A DNA stretch of 64,000 nt from G963422445 sp963422445. Its GTDB lineage: Bacteria > Pseudomonadota > Alphaproteobacteria > Thalassobaculales > Thalassobaculaceae. A program made the translations under genes and the position numbers. Below, one piece after another: positions 63,634-64,000 of the stretch. The first letter of the stretch is position 1. Each line of letters begins with the position of its first letter. The notes beneath the pieces are model-generated. The model searched no databases and had not been told where the DNA came from. It worked only from the letters and a program-made list of their open reading frames with translations. The DNA is taken from positions 5,456,001 to 5,520,000 of the forward strand of contig OY729512.2 in NCBI GenBank assembly GCA_963422445.2, in the 5' to 3' direction.

Positions 63634-63999
63634 ATGGGAATGGCTCATCGGCGTCACGACATTTCGGACAGGGTCTGGCTGTTGCTGGAGCCTCATCTGC
63701 CTGGTCGAGCGGGAAGTTGGGGTGGAGTGGCACAGAATAATCGACGGTTCATTAATGCTGTCTTCTGGATTCTGCGCACCGGCGCTCCCTGGCGTGATGT
63801 GCCGCCGGACTATGGAGACTGGAAAAATACCCATCGTCGGTTCTGTCGCTGGCGGGACAAGGGGCTCTGGGGGGTGTTGCTGGAGCCTCTGGTGGATGAG
63901 CCGGACTATGAGTGGCTGATGATTGACGCCAGTCATCTCAAGGTCCATCCCCATGCGAGCGGTGGCAATCAGGCGATGGGTCGCACAAAAGGGGGCTGA
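63634..63999 (+). CDS. IS5-family transposase, first reading frame (element cut by window end)
   Basis: 121 residues from MGMAHRRHDISDRVWLLLEP, with GGAGGAG just upstream; the 63550 start of the open frame is not needed. Typical orfA of IS5/IS1031-type elements: WGGVAQNNRRFINAVFWILR, TGAPWRDVPPDYGDWKNTHR, RFCRWRDKGLW, then the first DDE Asp in WLMIDASHLKVHPHASGG. The frame ends right after CACAAAAGGGGGC, a slippery run where related elements shift frame to orfB. The second frame lies beyond the window. Confidence 0.88.
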   Translation: MGMAHRRHDISDRVWLLLEPHLPGRAGSWGGVAQNNRRFINAVFWILRTGAPWRDVPPDYGDWKNTHRRFCRWRDKGLWGVLLEPLVDEPDYEWLMIDASHLKVHPHASGGNQAMGRTKGG

Positions 64000-64000
64000 A

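Overview
The window reads as a chromosomal segment of an alphaproteobacterium, probably Rhodospirillales-like. The core gene order supports this: uppP / NDUFA9-like reductase / tRNA-Leu / RNase D / lptC-lptA-lptB-rpoN-hpf-ptsN, a histone-deacetylase-like gene followed by xseB-ispA, fabI-aroC, an Hsp20-DUF1150 pair, and mmcB. The assignment rests on gene order and protein motifs only. The genome carries many insertion sequences (IS), most of them damaged, as in a lineage that recently lost strong purifying selection or passed through IS expansion (inference).

Layout. (1) 1-8376 is intact core: undecaprenyl-PP phosphatase, an atypical SDR, tRNA-Leu(CAG), RNase D, the LPS transport genes lptCAB, sigma-54, the long-form ribosome hibernation factor and the EIIA-Ntr protein PtsN. 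(2) About 8478-21550 is an accessory region: an inverted-repeat element, IS30 and IS5 scraps, an IS630 copy, a small relaxosome-type gene coupled to a HelD-like helicase with zinc ribbons, and a wrecked MobF relaxase with a small membrane protein next to it. An IS21 element sits inside the relaxase and another IS630 copy sits inside that IS21. (3) 22609-34996 is a tightly coupled five-gene minus-strand operon that looks like an undescribed or highly divergent antiphage/restriction system: SF1 helicase with a C-terminal Vsr-like nuclease, a membrane-anchored coiled-coil protein with three near-identical 164-residue repeats, a membrane-anchored coiled-coil McrB-like AAA+ protein, a DUF2357 (McrC-like) protein, and a degenerate Hsp70-like protein. 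The closest known relatives by composition are the coiled-coil McrBC derivatives called CoCoNuTs. (4) 35149-48086 is a second IS pile-up. A VapBC-type toxin gene is broken by an IS630 and an IS4 element, leaving the antitoxin intact. A second copy of the relaxase-linked membrane gene is split by an ISAs1 element. An IS1595 sits inside the end of an IS630, and further IS elements separate DUF1150 from hsp20. (5) 48093-61820 is mostly intact core/metabolic sequence: Hsp20, MmcB, a TauD-type dioxygenase, a GFA-fold protein, three SDRs, an enol-lactonase, an HDAC-like amidohydrolase, xseB, ispA, an M20 amidase, a DUF4143 ATPase, aroC and fabI. (6) 61821-64000 ends in two IS5-family elements, the last cut by the window edge.

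How it works together. The rpoN-hpf-ptsN block is the usual nitrogen-PTS/sigma-54 module next to LPS export. The five-gene operon is best viewed as a membrane-associated nucleic-acid surveillance system: a helicase-nuclease effector, a McrB/McrC-like motor and partner, coiled-coil scaffolds and an Hsp70-like sensor. It lies between two IS1595 copies in opposite orientation and between two remnants of conjugation genes, so horizontal arrival is likely. All functional statements are inferences from motifs read by eye; no database search was possible.
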